64,000 bases of DNA from Ashinkailepas kermadecensis (Eukaryota; Arthropoda; Thecostraca; Neolepadidae): assembly GCA_034440615.1 (NCBI GenBank), contig JAOTOM010005051.1, positions 62,001 through 126,000 of the forward strand. Direction: 5' to 3'. Of the stretch, positions 10,357-21,773 are shown in pieces. Numbering within the stretch: the stretch's first letter is position 1; every line of letters begins with the position of its first letter. Below the pieces are notes generated by a model. The model did not search any database. It was not told the origin of the DNA and worked only from the letters and a program-made list of their open reading frames with translations. Both the position numbers and the translations under genes were made by a program.

Positions 10357-12436
10357 CTGCGGCAGCGGCCTTCTCCCGGTAGCGACGGTAGCACTGGTCG
10401 AGCGCGCTCAGGTAGCACTGAATGCTCAGTCGACCGTCCACCACCGGGTACTCGGAGTTGAGGTCGGGCTTGTAGAAGTCGTACGCGTGCTGCATGTGAC
10501 TGGAGCGCAGACCTGGCCGACAGGGCGGACATCAGACGTGTGCAGGGGCTGCTAATGCGAGCGGTGTTAACGGGTACCGACACAGTTGCACCTGAGGAAC
10601 TAATGCTTCTCATGTGGAAAATGTGACTCAGTTACCGAGGGACGTCCGATCACCGCATATTAACATGCCATCACATGCTTTTGCATCTGGTTGTTGGTTG
10701 TTTGCTGACTTAAAAGAACCTAGGTAAGCTCTGATGATTTGGAGAATATAGAATGAAAGAAGACTGAGAGAATATGGATAAAATAAAGATATCGTGTAGG
10801 GCACGGCAACCTACGATGATGCAAATCTCCTGACTTGCAAATTGTCCAACCACGCCCGCAGTTTCAGTCATTGTAATTACCAATTTCATGCACGGCATTA
10901 CATAGTTGATTGCCAGCCATGCACGTTGTATGGACCGGTCGGTAGCCTTGCCAGACCATCTGGTCAACTGAGAAACAATGGGACCATCAGGCCACTAGCC
11001 TTACATAGCACTGGACCGGCAGACGGTCAGCTCTGCAAGCCATCGGACCAGTTCGTCCAACAGACCACCACACCATCAGACCGCTAGTCCTACAGAAAAT
11101 CGGACCAGCAGACAGTCAGTTATCGGGGTCACCGGACCAGACTGCTGCATCAGGAGCACGCCCCAACCGAGTAACCCAACACCACCAGCCGGCCCCACCC
11201 GCTCTGGTGGTTACTGGTTTTACGACTTGTCGACCGTTGAGTCATGTAGCGTCGCCAATCTCTCACGCCGATTGGTCGCGGGGGAAGAGTAGTGACAGGT
11301 GAGGCCAAAACCAACAATCTTTCGATTGTGAGACGGGCAACTTACCCCTAGACTACTCGTCCCCAGCCCCAGCCGCTCTCGCTGCCGACACGCGCACCAC
11401 CCACCTCTCTCGACGACGAGCGGCGCGCGCGGGCCGACCAGCATGGCGACGGCGCCGGCGCCGCCGGTGGGGCGCGCGCTGCCCGTGGCGTAGACGGCGA
11501 TGTCACCGCACACGACCAGCGCCAGTCGGCCGTCCCACGCAGACGACTCGACCCAGTTGAGCGCGTTGAACAGCGCCGCCGTGCCGCCATAGCAGGCGTT
11601 GGTCGAGTCGACGCCCTCCACGTCGCCGTCGGCGTCGGCGGCGGCGAACAGCTGCATCAGCACCGACTTCACCGACTTGGACTTGTCGATGATCGTCTCG
11701 GTGCCCACCTCCAGGCGGCCGATCTGCGAGTACGCTGCAGCACAGCCGGCGTCCGCGTCACAACACCGGGTCGCGTGTCGGGACACGCAGACACACACAT
11801 ACACCAAAGACACACGGACACCACCTGGCTGCGTGGCGACAGCCGTCGTAGAACGACGCTCTGCACGACACGAGTACGATGAGCATCTGGGGGAGGAGTG
11901 CGTCAGGGTGGAAAAGATTGGATGGAGAACGTACGGAGGTTGGACAAAGGCGCGGGGGTGGACGGGAATGATGAAGAAGGTGATGCCTTTCGATGCCTCG
12001 CTCTGAATATGAGCAGACGAGATTCTAAAACGCGGAACGCGAAGTGGGAAGACATGTTCTCGTGAAGCCTAGATAACCATATTTAAAATGGGTGTAGATT
12101 TTCCATACTCCATCTAAAGTGACACGATTATGAGGAAAATACAACTTCGCCCGCCATGGTGTAGCGTGATGTACGCTCTTAAAAAGAGAGCACCGAAGGA
12201 TTTAGAGTGTCGGACAGACCAGGCAGCTGATCAACACAGACGCCAGCGCAGAAGCCGGTACGGTGTCAAGAACTGAATGTCGCAGAGCTCACCTGTACCC
12301 GTCTTCTCCATCAGGTTGTGAACCACTGTCATGCAGAGCGAGTTGATGTCCTCCAGATCGGAACAGAAGCCCATTCGTTTCTGACCAAGACCAATGGTGT
12401 ATTTACCGGCTGAGGCGCCGTCGAACGTCTCCAGCT
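10357..12436 (-). CDS. HMGCS: HMG-CoA synthase, partial gene (three internal exons)
   Basis: It condenses acetyl-CoA with acetoacetyl-CoA to HMG-CoA in the cytosolic mevalonate pathway. Three exons read in register: complement(12,293-12,436), complement(11,405-11,734) and complement(10,357-10,512). All junctions are phase 1 with acceptor AG and donor GT (gtgagc, gtgggt, gtcagt). Peptides: [22 protein letters not shown]; then [19 protein letters not shown] with the catalytic Glu, and [18 protein letters not shown] with the catalytic Cys; then [13 protein letters not shown] and [14 protein letters not shown]. Together they give about 210 residues of a ~500-residue family, close to the vertebrate cytosolic enzyme without gaps except a short Ala/Asp-rich loop. 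The first ~45 residues and everything after LSALDQCY, including the catalytic His, were not found. Those exons may lie outside the window or be lost. No stop or frameshift breaks the visible exons. The B-C intron holds a SINE. Confidence 0.93.
10905..11160. repeat. Degenerate repeat built on GGACCA in HMGCS intron
   Basis: GGACCGGTC, GACCATCAGGCC, GGACCGGCAGACGG, GGACCAG and similar words recur at uneven spacing of roughly 20-35 bp. It lies in the intron between the last two HMG-CoA synthase exons seen. It resembles a strongly decayed tandem array. Confidence 0.45.
11205..11366 (-). mobile_element. tRNA-derived SINE (copy 2) in HMGCS intron
   Basis: Same family as 5,646-5,804. It is flanked by CCCCACCCGCTC (11,193-11,204) and CCCCAGCCGCTC (11,367-11,378), a 12-bp target duplication with one mismatch. 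The minus-strand orientation matches the host gene. An open frame appears to run from the preceding exon through it, but the exon ends at 11,405 by splice site and homology. Confidence 0.85.
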
Positions 12437-13094
12437 CTGTAACACAGTGACAATCAGCGGAGCACCTGGGAGCGCAGGGACGCTGGGTTACCGCCACTCT
12501 CAGGGCACGGGAGATGGCATAAAAATGGTCCCCAGGGAAAAAACTGCAATTCTGGCTATGTTCCCCATTGGATAGTTATATCCCACCCATCAATCAGAGC
12601 TACTGCAGCAGTCCAAATTATTAACAGAGTTGCAAGACACACGTCAGGCTTTCCGTCTATCTAGGTACGAATTCACCACATATCCGACAAAGTCATGATA
12701 TAATAATAACGAAAAAGACCAATACAATGGCAGGTCATATTTTAGTGCAATGCAATGATAATTACTACAGAAAAGAGTATTAACAATATATCATCAACTA
12801 GAGTGCAGACACCATACCTTCATTAGGCAAATCTGAGTTGCAATTTGCTTTGCAAAATGCAAACAACATACACATACGATTCTAGCCACAATATGACAGC
12901 TTGCAAACCACATCATAAGTAGATACAAATATTATGTAATTATACAACAGCCTTCGCAAACAGCAAACATCTGACTAAGCCCTAAGACTGTTTCTACTGG
13001 AGCTGCAACCAATTTACTGCGCAAGCAGTACCTGTTTGGTCCACATATTGAGATGGGAAATATATCTCCATTGCGATAATACCGACATCTTCCG
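12437..13094. other. No exon recognised upstream of HMGCS exon
   Basis: The missing N-terminal exon of HMG-CoA synthase should lie here or further right on the minus strand. I did not see the expected YFPSQYV-like peptide in this stretch. Confidence 0.35.
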
Positions 13095-13388
13095 GCCACT
13101 GTCCTTGCCCAGGTGCCATCCTTTATGTCCTGCAAGAAACACAAATCATCATCCTGTGCCACTGTCTTTGCCCAGGTGCCATTCTTTATTGCCCACAAGA
13201 AACACAAATCACCATCCAGGGCCACTGTCCTCGCCCAGGTGCCATCCTTTATGTTCTGCAAGAAATACAAATCATCATCCTAGACCACTGTCTTTGCCCA
13301 GGTACCATTCTTTATGTCCCACAAGAAACACAAATCTGCCCAGGTGCCATCCTTTATGTCCTGCAAGAAACACAAATCACCATCCAGT
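13095..13388. repeat. 63-bp minisatellite, about 4.5 units
   Basis: The word GCCACTGTC-TTGCCCAGGTGCCAT recurs at 13,095, 13,158, 13,221 and 13,284 (step 63), followed by a shortened unit near 13,337. 63 is a multiple of three, so open frames persist (a 21-residue repeat on either strand). There is no start context, splice signal or known domain, so I treat it as non-coding. Confidence 0.85.
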
Positions 13389-13908
13389 ATTGCAAATTAG
13401 ACATATTGAACGTCATCCTTGTACTACAGTATGGATGAGTTTGCTTTGAACACACTTTGGTTCTTAATGAGAACCAAAAAGGCATGGCACTAAGGTTACC
13501 TAGCTTTTTTCTTCAAAAAGCAGCATCAAACACCAAAATTCAGCTCCAGTGAGGTAAATCAGCACTAAAAAATGTGAAAGAAGCTGGAGAATGCAAGTGT
13601 CAAAAGCCAGCAGTAGCTAGTAGCATGCACAGTAGTTATCTTCTTTTTTTTCTTTTTTTTTTTTTTTTTTTTTGGGGGGGGGGGATAGGGAAGTGCTTAA
13701 TGGAGGGGTAAAAACAGGCATTGAATCATTGAGTCAGGAATCCCAGAAATCGCATTGGAATCGGGTCAGTGCTACGACGGAGACAAACTGTTCCAAGGAC
13801 TATCACATTGGAATCATTACAATGCAAAGCTAAAGAATAGGAACACTCATATGATGACAATTTCAAAACAGTGAACTTGACACATTACAGATACATTCAC
13901 CTCCCTCC
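13389..13908. other. Plain spacer with a T-run/G-run
   Basis: A T-rich run followed by ten or more G (about 13,643-13,683) is the only notable point. Confidence 0.4.
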
Positions 13909-13952
13909 CTCCCACTCTCTCTCTCTCTCTCACTCACTCTCACTCTCACTCT

Positions 13953-13998
<46 letters not shown>

Positions 13999-14010
13999 CT
14001 CTCTCACTCT

Positions 14011-14080
<70 letters not shown>

Positions 14081-14189
14081 CTCACTCTCACTCTCACTCT
14101 CACTCTCTCTCTCACTCTCACTCTCACTCTCACTCACTCACTCTCACTCTCACTCTCTCTCTCTCTCTCTCACTCTCTCTCTCTCACTC

Positions 14190-14287
<98 letters not shown>

Positions 14288-14297
14288 CTCTCTCTCG
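13909..14297. repeat. CT / CTCACT microsatellite, ~390 bp
   Basis: Alternating CT with regular CA interruptions (CTCACT-type) in the left two thirds, then nearly pure CT. Long open frames on both strands here (LSLSLT repeats or the RERERE reverse) are products of the repeat and not genes. Confidence 0.97.
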
Positions 14298-16379
14298 GTG
14301 CACCTCAACACCAAAACCAGCGACCCTGATCTTGGAAAGTCACCGCTGATTGATCTGGAGGGGACACCGGGAACGTCCGACCGGCACCGCCTGGCACCTC
14401 CTGCCGACAGCGACCACCGACGCCGGTCACCGACGGGCGGGAGGGACAGGGGGGGGAGGAGGAAGGATTGCATAATAGGCACAACGCAAGCGCGGGTCAG
14501 ATGTCTCTGGCGCCGACTCCGATAGAAGCATCCGTCGGGAGCGTTCGCACCTCGCCGGGTATTGCCCAACAGGATGAATAGGGGATTTGGTCTGTTGGGA
14601 ACCTATTCTAGGCTATTTTGGCACTAGGCACAAGTTTTGATGCTTTGCTTCTAGGCACATGCTTCAATCCTGTTTTAATCTTATTATCCAGCACTATTCT
14701 CAGACCTCATCATGGCATTATTATTCACGTATTTACCTCCAAATTTATGCGCCCATCATATCGAACGTTACATAATTCAGCACTGATTAGCAGAGTAAAT
14801 TTGGTGGCAAGACAACCACAAGTTGTGTCAAAGATTTCATCAATATCTTACAACATACTCAATGGAGGATTCCAACGAAGTCCGCGATTTTTGTCCACAG
14901 AGAATAATGTCATGGATTTTTACCAACAAACGTTAACAATTATCCCACACGTATTTCAGAACCCACCTCGAAAATTTCCAAGAGTCAGGAAAGTCAAACT
15001 ATATGGCTAAATGTAGTGTAGGATGACAGGTTCCGTGAAATATGACTTTTTGTGATGCCGAATACTGTGAACGCTGAAGGGTAATGGAGGACTTTTTGTT
15101 CTGATAAGAAGTGCACTAAGACACAATTTCTTCTTTCGACCATCTGAAGTCACCTCATGACAAACATTCTGCTGCAAGCAGTCTTAATTAGCTAAATTTG
15201 GCTTCAAAGTGCTAGGAACACGTCAAGACGTTACGTCAACACGTCAAAAATCAAAATGAGCATTAAATTGATGTCGGATGTTAATAACATTCTAACTTTT
15301 ACCGTGCATGATGTAAAAATAATGGAACAGCTTACACATTTGCATGAGTAGAACTGTCCAATAAAATTTCAGATATGAGTAATACCCAGAAAATATCACG
15401 GACCTGAAATTAAAAGGGTTCATCTGATGTTCAACTAATATGTCTAGGGTAAATGGGATGACTGCACCATACCATCGAAGATGGAAGTAATAGCAGAACA
15501 CTGTAAGATACATAGGTGGTGAGGTGTAGGTATTTGTCTCGTTTGCTGTCATTTTCCCCATTCACGCCCGAATTTGGACACACTTGTCAGGACATTCTTG
15601 TGTCTATACTAGTGGATGCTCAAGTCTTTATTACTGATCATTATATATCTTCGCTCAAACCTGCATAAACGATCACGGTGCTTTTTGCTGTTTCTTTCCA
15701 TTGCAGCATTTGAAGTCCTAACTTCTTCCCTTTGAAATAAACCTTCTCAATTTTGATCTTCACCAGCTCATCACAACATTTTTACCGAAGTATTTGTTAC
15801 GAGGCCGACGGGGTCCTCTCACGTTGGAATCTCGGCTAATATGCTAACTGCATCCTTCCCGAGGCAAGTTACATTCCCCATTGATTGAACATTGCTAGGA
15901 TGGGGTGGGGTACTCAGAAAGTTGCATTTGGCATCCATTGACATCACTGGCAGTCCCCAGGGATGGATCCAGGGGAAGGGAATTACCGGACTAAGGGAGA
16001 GGGACGATACTGCACCACCACCCCTCACATCCCCCATTCCACCGCCTATATGGCGGATACAGGTTGAGTTGGTGATCTTCCTTCAGTCTCAAGACTGCTA
16101 AATTTCCAGTTGTTCTGAAGCTGAACATAAAAACACATCAAATCCATCATTTTTTTCTTGACTGACACTGCTGTCCACAAAAGTTCATACAACCTTGAAA
16201 GTGTGTTATCACAAGTGGTGTATTTACCATGATTGTTGACAATCAACAACCTTCATGAAATACAAACAATGCAATGACACACATTTTTCCATAGTTTGTG
16301 ATGAACAAACTACTAGTTTGTTCATTACAAACTAAGTATAAACTATGCATCGTTTGTTAATCACAAACTATGATAGTTT
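14298..16379. other. No gene recognised
   Basis: A short GC-rich patch at 14,330-14,560 follows the microsatellite. The open frame at 14,618-15,010 has AT-driven composition and no recognisable motif. Around 16,290-16,370 the word ACAAACTA/TAGTTTGT recurs in both orientations, giving hairpin potential. Confidence 0.4.
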
Positions 16380-16765
16380 GGACCTTAGCCTCCCAAAAAA
16401 TGGTACTGATCCTCCAAAAAATTGTGCCAGAAACCCAAAGGTACCCAAAGCCCTCAAAACTGATCAAGGACCAGAAATATCATGTGGGGTCCAGGAAATC
16501 CACAGAAGGCCCTGGAGCAGCCCACCAACAGCACTCCTTCAAATTGCGTAAATGTCAGAAAAAATGGGTGTCCCCCAACATTCAATTTCGGCCTCAAAAG
16601 ACCCAGCTGGGCCTCTAAGCATCAGCCTGAGCCCCAAGAATGCTCTTGGGACATATAAACATCATGTGACCAAGGTTATCATACTGTGGCCCTGAAAATC
16701 AAGCTTAAGCCAGAGAAATCATTCTGGACCATGGAAAACAACTTTGAATTTTGATGGCCCTGTGG
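16380..16765 (+). repeat. Degenerate ~20-bp array, left arm of a facing pair
   Basis: About eighteen imperfect units of 17-23 bp can be cut at each CC(C/T): CCTCCAAAAAATTGTGCCAG, CCCTCAAAACTGATCAAGGA, CCAGAAATATCATGTGGGGT and so on. The rough consensus is CCYSAAAAATCATGCTGRGG. Its reverse complement matches the unit of the array at 17,330-18,085, so the two arrays face each other. Confidence 0.65.
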
Positions 16766-17059
16766 GGTGTATGCTGAACAATGATGGCTGTTTCTGTGCC
16801 ATTATGTTACTACTTTAACACCTTTGCACCTGCTGGAGAACACATGTGGCTGGGTAAATGCACTAATCGGGCAGAGCATATTTCTCATATCCTAATTGGC
16901 AGAATATGGCAGAGATTAATGGCAAAAGTCAACATTTAAAAAATGCATAGCATTGATACAAAAAAGCTTCTGATGTGGATTATAGACCTTTTTGAGGTTC
17001 TATGTTTAGGAATCCTCATGCCACTATATTTCCCATCTTGCATGTATTAGTGTAAGAGC

Positions 17060-17230
17060 CAGTGGCATATGTCTATTTGCATCAGGGGAAAGTGGATTTG
17101 AAGGGGGCCCAACCTATGCCCTTTAAAAACATACCCGATCTTGACAACTATTTTTATAAATGGATCTTGTTTTAATGAAAATAAGAAGTGACAGCCTTAT
17201 TTTCCTGTGGAGGGCCTAATATACCAAAAA
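17060..17230 (+). mobile_element. End of a CAGTGGC-type element, empty TTAA site
   Basis: Begins CAGTGGCATATGTCTATTTG and matches 54,783-54,851 plus 55,783-55,875, which begins CAGTGGCGTACCTATATTTG. At the latter locus the TTAA element 54,856-55,782 interrupts the sequence; here TTAA at 17,123-17,126 is unoccupied. CAGTGGCG-type ends are common in hAT-like elements, but no 8-bp target duplication was established. Confidence 0.6.
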
Positions 17231-17329
17231 TTGTTTCCAAACTGAGGCACTAGACAGGTGCTCTTTTTCAGTAAGGTTGTTTTTGTTGTCTCCACTACCT
17301 TGTTTTTAGATCATCATGCGATCTTGTGG

Positions 17330-18085
17330 CAACTGTATGTTTTGAGGCCCCATTGAGCTTTTAGGGCCTCAGGTGTATATTTTAAAGGCAGCTGGTATTT
17401 AATTTAGCTTTGGTACATCACCACCTTTCAGTAGGACCTGGCAGGCCCAGCATATCTTCTGGATTCTGATGTGTTTTAGGTCCCCACTACAATATTTCGG
17501 GCACCAACATATTTCTTCTGGCTCATAATGGCACATTGGCACATACACACTTAACACCTGTATTTTGGGTAAGACATAATGTGACAACAGACATAACGTG
17601 TTCATCAGTGTGACATTTTGAGGCTGCATCCCAGTTGGTTGGTTATTGGTTTTACGACACGTCGACCGTTGAGTCATATAGCGTCGCCAATCTCTCACGC
17701 CTATTGGTTGCGGGCGAATAGTAGCGACAGGTGAGACTCGAACTCACAACCTTTCGATTGTGAGACGAGCATCTTACCCCTAGACCACTCGCAGTTTAGT
17801 ACAGGTGTGAGTTGTCAGTCTCCACACAATTTTCCTGACCTCATCTGAATTTTGCTCACCATGGGTTGGTTTTTTGTTCCATGCATGATTTGTGAGGGCC
17901 TTAGATATAATTGTTGTAGCCTCTTGCAAATATGTTTGTTCCCTAGCACCATTTTTGGGACATGAGCACATTTTATTTAGGATCCAGGTTGATTTTTCAG
18001 AATCAGTGCTTAATGTTTTGGGGCATGAGCTTCATTTTTTGGAGCCCTAGCACATATCTTTTCCAAGTGAAGGTGCAATTGCTTG
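17330..18085 (-). repeat. Degenerate ~20-bp array, right arm of a facing pair
   Basis: Units such as TTTTAGGTCCCCACTACAAT, ATTTTTGGGACATGAGCAC, ATTTTTCAGAATCAGTGCTTA and ATTTTTTGGAGCCCTAGCAC recur every 18-22 bp. A SINE interrupts the array at 17,637-17,791. The unit matches the left half of the long array at 56,290-57,860 (ATTTTTTGGGGCCCCGGC) after loss of most CpGs, and is the reverse complement of 16,380-16,765. Confidence 0.65.
17637..17791 (-). mobile_element. tRNA-derived SINE (copy 3)
   Basis: Family as above. The tRNA-side end is trimmed: it stops at CACTCG without the final TCCC. Only a short possible duplication (CAGTT) flanks it. It sits inside the degenerate array. Confidence 0.88.
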
Positions 18086-18319
18086 ATGGCGCATACCTCT
18101 TGGATTGGGGAGGGGGCAGCATCCCCTTTCTTCTGGTCCCCTTTAAGACATAAAGACATAAAAGATCAGTGGAACTATGAGCCACAAGGGCCCTTCTTGG
18201 TTGCACTCTAGACACTGAACCAGTTGCCCACCAAATCCGTCGATCAGCCTTCCCTGGAATACCGAAAAGCAAGCCATGTATTCTTATAATGATTGTCTAT
18301 GCTGTTTTTAAAGATGTTC

Positions 18320-18480
18320 CGGTTGGTTATTGGTTTTACGACACGTCGACCGTTGAGTCATATAGCGTCGCCAATCTCTCACGCCGATTGGTTGCGGGCG
18401 AAGAGTAGCGACAGGTGAGATTCGAACCCACAATCTTTGGATTGCGAGACGAGCATCTTACCCCAAGACCACTCGTCCCC
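18320..18480 (-). mobile_element. tRNA-derived SINE (copy 4) inside LINE copy B
   Basis: A 13-bp target duplication, TTTAAAGATGTTC, lies at 18,307-18,319 and 18,481-18,493. The uninterrupted sequence is seen at 36,460-36,472. The B box is intact (GGTTCGAATCT). Confidence 0.93.
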
Positions 18481-20249
18481 TTTAAAGATGTTCTGTGTGC
18501 TGCTACTGACAATGGTTTCTGGCAGCTGGTTCCAGTGTTCTACTACCCTGTTGGTGAAGAAAGACTGTCTTAACCTTGTCCTGCTGTGATTAACTTTAAT
18601 TTTGAATTGATGACCTCTAATTGCATAATTTCTGTTAAATTCAAGCGTTTCCCTGAGATATCCCTTTTCCTGACCATGAACAAATTTAAAAACCTCGATA
18701 AGATCTCCTCTCAGCCTGCTATATCTAAGTGAAAACATATTCAATTTCTTCAATCTTTCCTCATATGCCAGGTTGCCTATACCATTAACCATTTTTGTTG
18801 CCCTCTTTTGTACTCTCTCTAAAAGCCAACAATCTTTTTCATAACTAGGGAACCAAGCTTGGACACAGTATTCCAAATGTGGCCTGACATATGCATAGTA
18901 AAGCTTCCTGATGACGTCCTCACTTTTGTATGATACATTCCTATTTATTGCCCCAAGCATTCTTAGTGCCTTCTTCCTGGCTTCTTTGGTCTGTTCTGAT
19001 GCCCCCAATTTTGTGTTCAAAATAACACCTAAGTCCTTCTCCTGCTGAGTCATAGATAGTACTTGGCCAGGCATCAAGTATGGAGCCCTCATGTGCTGCC
19101 TACCTACATGCATGATTTTGCACTTATCAAAACTACATTTCATTTGCCACTTTTCGGACCACTTCACAAGTTCGTCTAAGTCTTTCTGCAGCGAGACCTG
19201 CTCATTGTGTCCTGTTATTGCCATACAGACCTTCAAATAATCTGCAAATTTCAAAACCTTACTGCTTAGGCCACTTTCAATGTTATTTACAAACATAATG
19301 AACAATAGTGGACCCAGTACTGACCCCTGGGGGAGTCCACTAAGAACATTTTGCCATGATGACTTTGTACCACTTAGCATCACTCTCTGTTATATATCTG
19401 AAAGCCACAACTCTATCCATTTTACGATGCTACCTGCAATATCATGGACCTGAAGCTGCATCATTAACCGTTTATGGGGTACCTTGTCAAAGGCCTTACT
19501 AAAGTCAAGATATGCTACATCAACCTGATTTCCCTGATCAAATTGTTCTGTAGCGAAATTCAAAAAGTACAAGAGACTTGTGAGACACGATCGCCATTTT
19601 CTAAACCCATATTGAGCATCTTGAATCAATCTGTTTCCTTCCAGAAAACTAACTATTCTATCCTAGATAATTGATTCGAGTACCTTGCAGACTAGGGATG
19701 TGAGGCTTACTGGCCTATAGTTTTCAACTTTCCCTCTTTCTCCTTTCTTGAAAACAGGAACTACACTTGCCCTTTTCCAATCCGTTTGAATTTCATTTTG
19801 TGAAACTGATCTACAAAATATTATACTAAGTGGAATTGCCAGTTCCTTTTCGGCTTCCCACAATACCCTAGCATAAATTTCACCAGGTCCTGCTGCTTTA
19901 TTTGGCTGTATTTTCCTGATATGACTGAAAACAACATCGCTATCAATGAAATCAACATCGTTTATCCGATCACATGTCACTGAACTGTGGTGGACGGTTG
20001 GCAGATTAGTCATATCTTTCAATGTAAACACTGATTTAAACTGCTTGCTCAGCTCCTCAACCATTTCACCATCCTTACTCAATATAGTCCCACTTACTTC
20101 CAGTGGACCAATTGTGCTAGAGACTTTACTCAGCTTGCAAAAACTAAATAACTTCTTGCTGTCCCCATTACAGTTCCTAGCCAAATCCAATTCTTTTGCT
20201 CACTTTGCCGCTCTGGTTTTCTGCTCCACAGCATGCCTAGCTTTTTGAT

Positions 20250-20395
20250 TTTTACGACACGTCGACCGTTGAGTCATGTAGCGTCGCCAATCTCTCACGC
20301 CGATTGGTCGCGGGCGAAGAGTAGCGACAGGTGAGACCCGAACTCACAACCTTTCGATTGTGAGACGAGCATCTTACCCCTAGGCCACTCGTCCC
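20250..20395 (-). mobile_element. tRNA-derived SINE (copy 5) inside LINE copy B
   Basis: Flanked by TTTTTGAT (ends at 20,249 and 20,405), a duplication of the LINE sequence CTTTTTGATAC. The tail end is short by about 14 bp (no GGTTGGTTATTGG). Confidence 0.9.
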
Positions 20396-20643
20396 ATTTT
20401 TTGATACACCCTTAGATTTACGATATTTGAAGCTTCCTTAAACACTCTAAATGCATCTTTCCTAGCCCTAATTGCTTTTATCAAATCTGGCATAAGCCAT
20501 GCTGGCTTTGCTACCATTCTTTTGTGCCTTTGCTTTTGGGGGACATGCCTTATCTGAATTTCCCTCAAGTAAGATTTGAACTTTTCCCACATTTCACAGG
20601 CATTTAAATTGGAGAATTCTTCTTCCCATTCTATGGCACTTAA

Positions 20644-21773
20644 CACGAGCCCTGGAAGACCTCTGAAAGTTACGGGAACTGCAGGGGGGTCGGATTACGC
20701 CCCCCCCCCTAAGATCTGGGCTTCTATTAAAGCTGGATTAACGAAATTCGCAGGGTGGATGGGTACGGTAGTGCACTCTATTGTGTGCAAATTTCATGAC
20801 CTTAGGTCAATATCTTCAAGGTCAAATGAGGTCACATATGTCAAAATTTTCTTGTTTTGTGCGGCTTGGCTTTTCATTGTTATGGATCGCTGTGATTGTG
20901 TTTAAATGCTCCAAAATGGGCATCAATGATGTTTTGGACATTACTAATGATGCAATACAGATGCTAGACCTGGCATTTGACCTCAGGTCACCTATATAGC
21001 AGCACTTTATCAGGTCAGTTACCTGGTCCAGTTACCGGAACCGGGTCGCCCGCCCGACTGCTCCGTCGGGCAGCTCGGCGCAATCGCCTTCGCGAAGAAA
21101 GGAGTGAAGTACGTGGTTGGTTATTGATTATTGGTTTTACGACACGTGTTGAGTCATATAGCGTCCCCAATCTCTCACGTCGATTGGTCGCGGGCGAAGA
21201 GTAGCGACAGGCGAGACTCGAACCCACAATCTTTCGATTATGAGACGAGCATCTTACCCCTAGACCACTCGTCCCCCAGAGTGAAGTACATGAATAAAGT
21301 ACTGAAATGCTTATGTACACAATGACAAACAGTAGTTTTCAGGATGCATAGGGAGTAGCATGCACAGTGACATAATCGCATGAGTCATTTGCATTTATGA
21401 CAACATTCCAGTTGACCAAGTTTGGTCCCATTAACCCGCTATGAACTTGACCTAACATGACCTTGAAACTATATAGCATAACAATATACATCAATCAAGT
21501 CGCTAGTGTTTCCAAGAACACTTCCCTTTTGCCAATATACGGGAAGCGCATTAGCGCCGATTTTTGTGGTCTAGCGCTACGAAATGTTTCGACTTTAACG
21601 GCCCCTAACTCGAAAAATGTTCGGTCCATTTCCGATTTTCTTGCTTTAAAAGACGCGCCGGACATTTCTAAGAGGACGCAAATAATGGCGTATATCGACC
21701 GGTAAAATCTGGAGTTATATACGAAAAACCTAAGGGGTGGGCGGATTTCGCCCCCCCCCCTCCAGAGCGCGTG
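20644..21773. mobile_element. TTAA-flanked non-autonomous DNA element (copy 1)
   Basis: Inserted in LINE copy B. TTAA at 20,640-20,643 and 21,774-21,777 is present once in the uninterrupted LINE copies (26,198-26,201 and 278-281). Ends are inverted: CACGAGCCCTGGAAG against CACGCGCTCTGGAGG on the other strand. G-runs flanking a GGATTACG/GCGGATTTCG core follow inside each end. The interior carries repeated GGTCA motifs and a nested SINE. TTAA duplication is the hallmark of the piggyBac group (also Kolobok); the termini are not the usual piggyBac CCC type, so superfamily is open. No transposase ORF. Confidence 0.9.
21113..21278 (-). mobile_element. tRNA-derived SINE (copy 6) nested in TTAA element
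   Basis: An 11-bp target duplication, GAGTGAAGTAC, lies at 21,102-21,112 and 21,279-21,289. The empty site is visible in the sister TTAA element near 55,312-55,325 on the opposite strand. A GATTATT duplication and a 6-bp loss mark the tail. Confidence 0.93.

Noticed and set aside
11220..11404. Extension of the HMG-CoA synthase exon past 11,405
   Set aside because: The frame stays open only through intron and SINE sequence; the donor GTGGGT at 11,404 and the next exon's register place the exon end at 11,405.
13871..14569. Long LSLSLT and RERERE frames
   Set aside because: Translations of a CT/CTCACT microsatellite.
14618..15010. 130-codon open frame
   Set aside because: AT-rich, no recognisable motif or splice context; likely chance.
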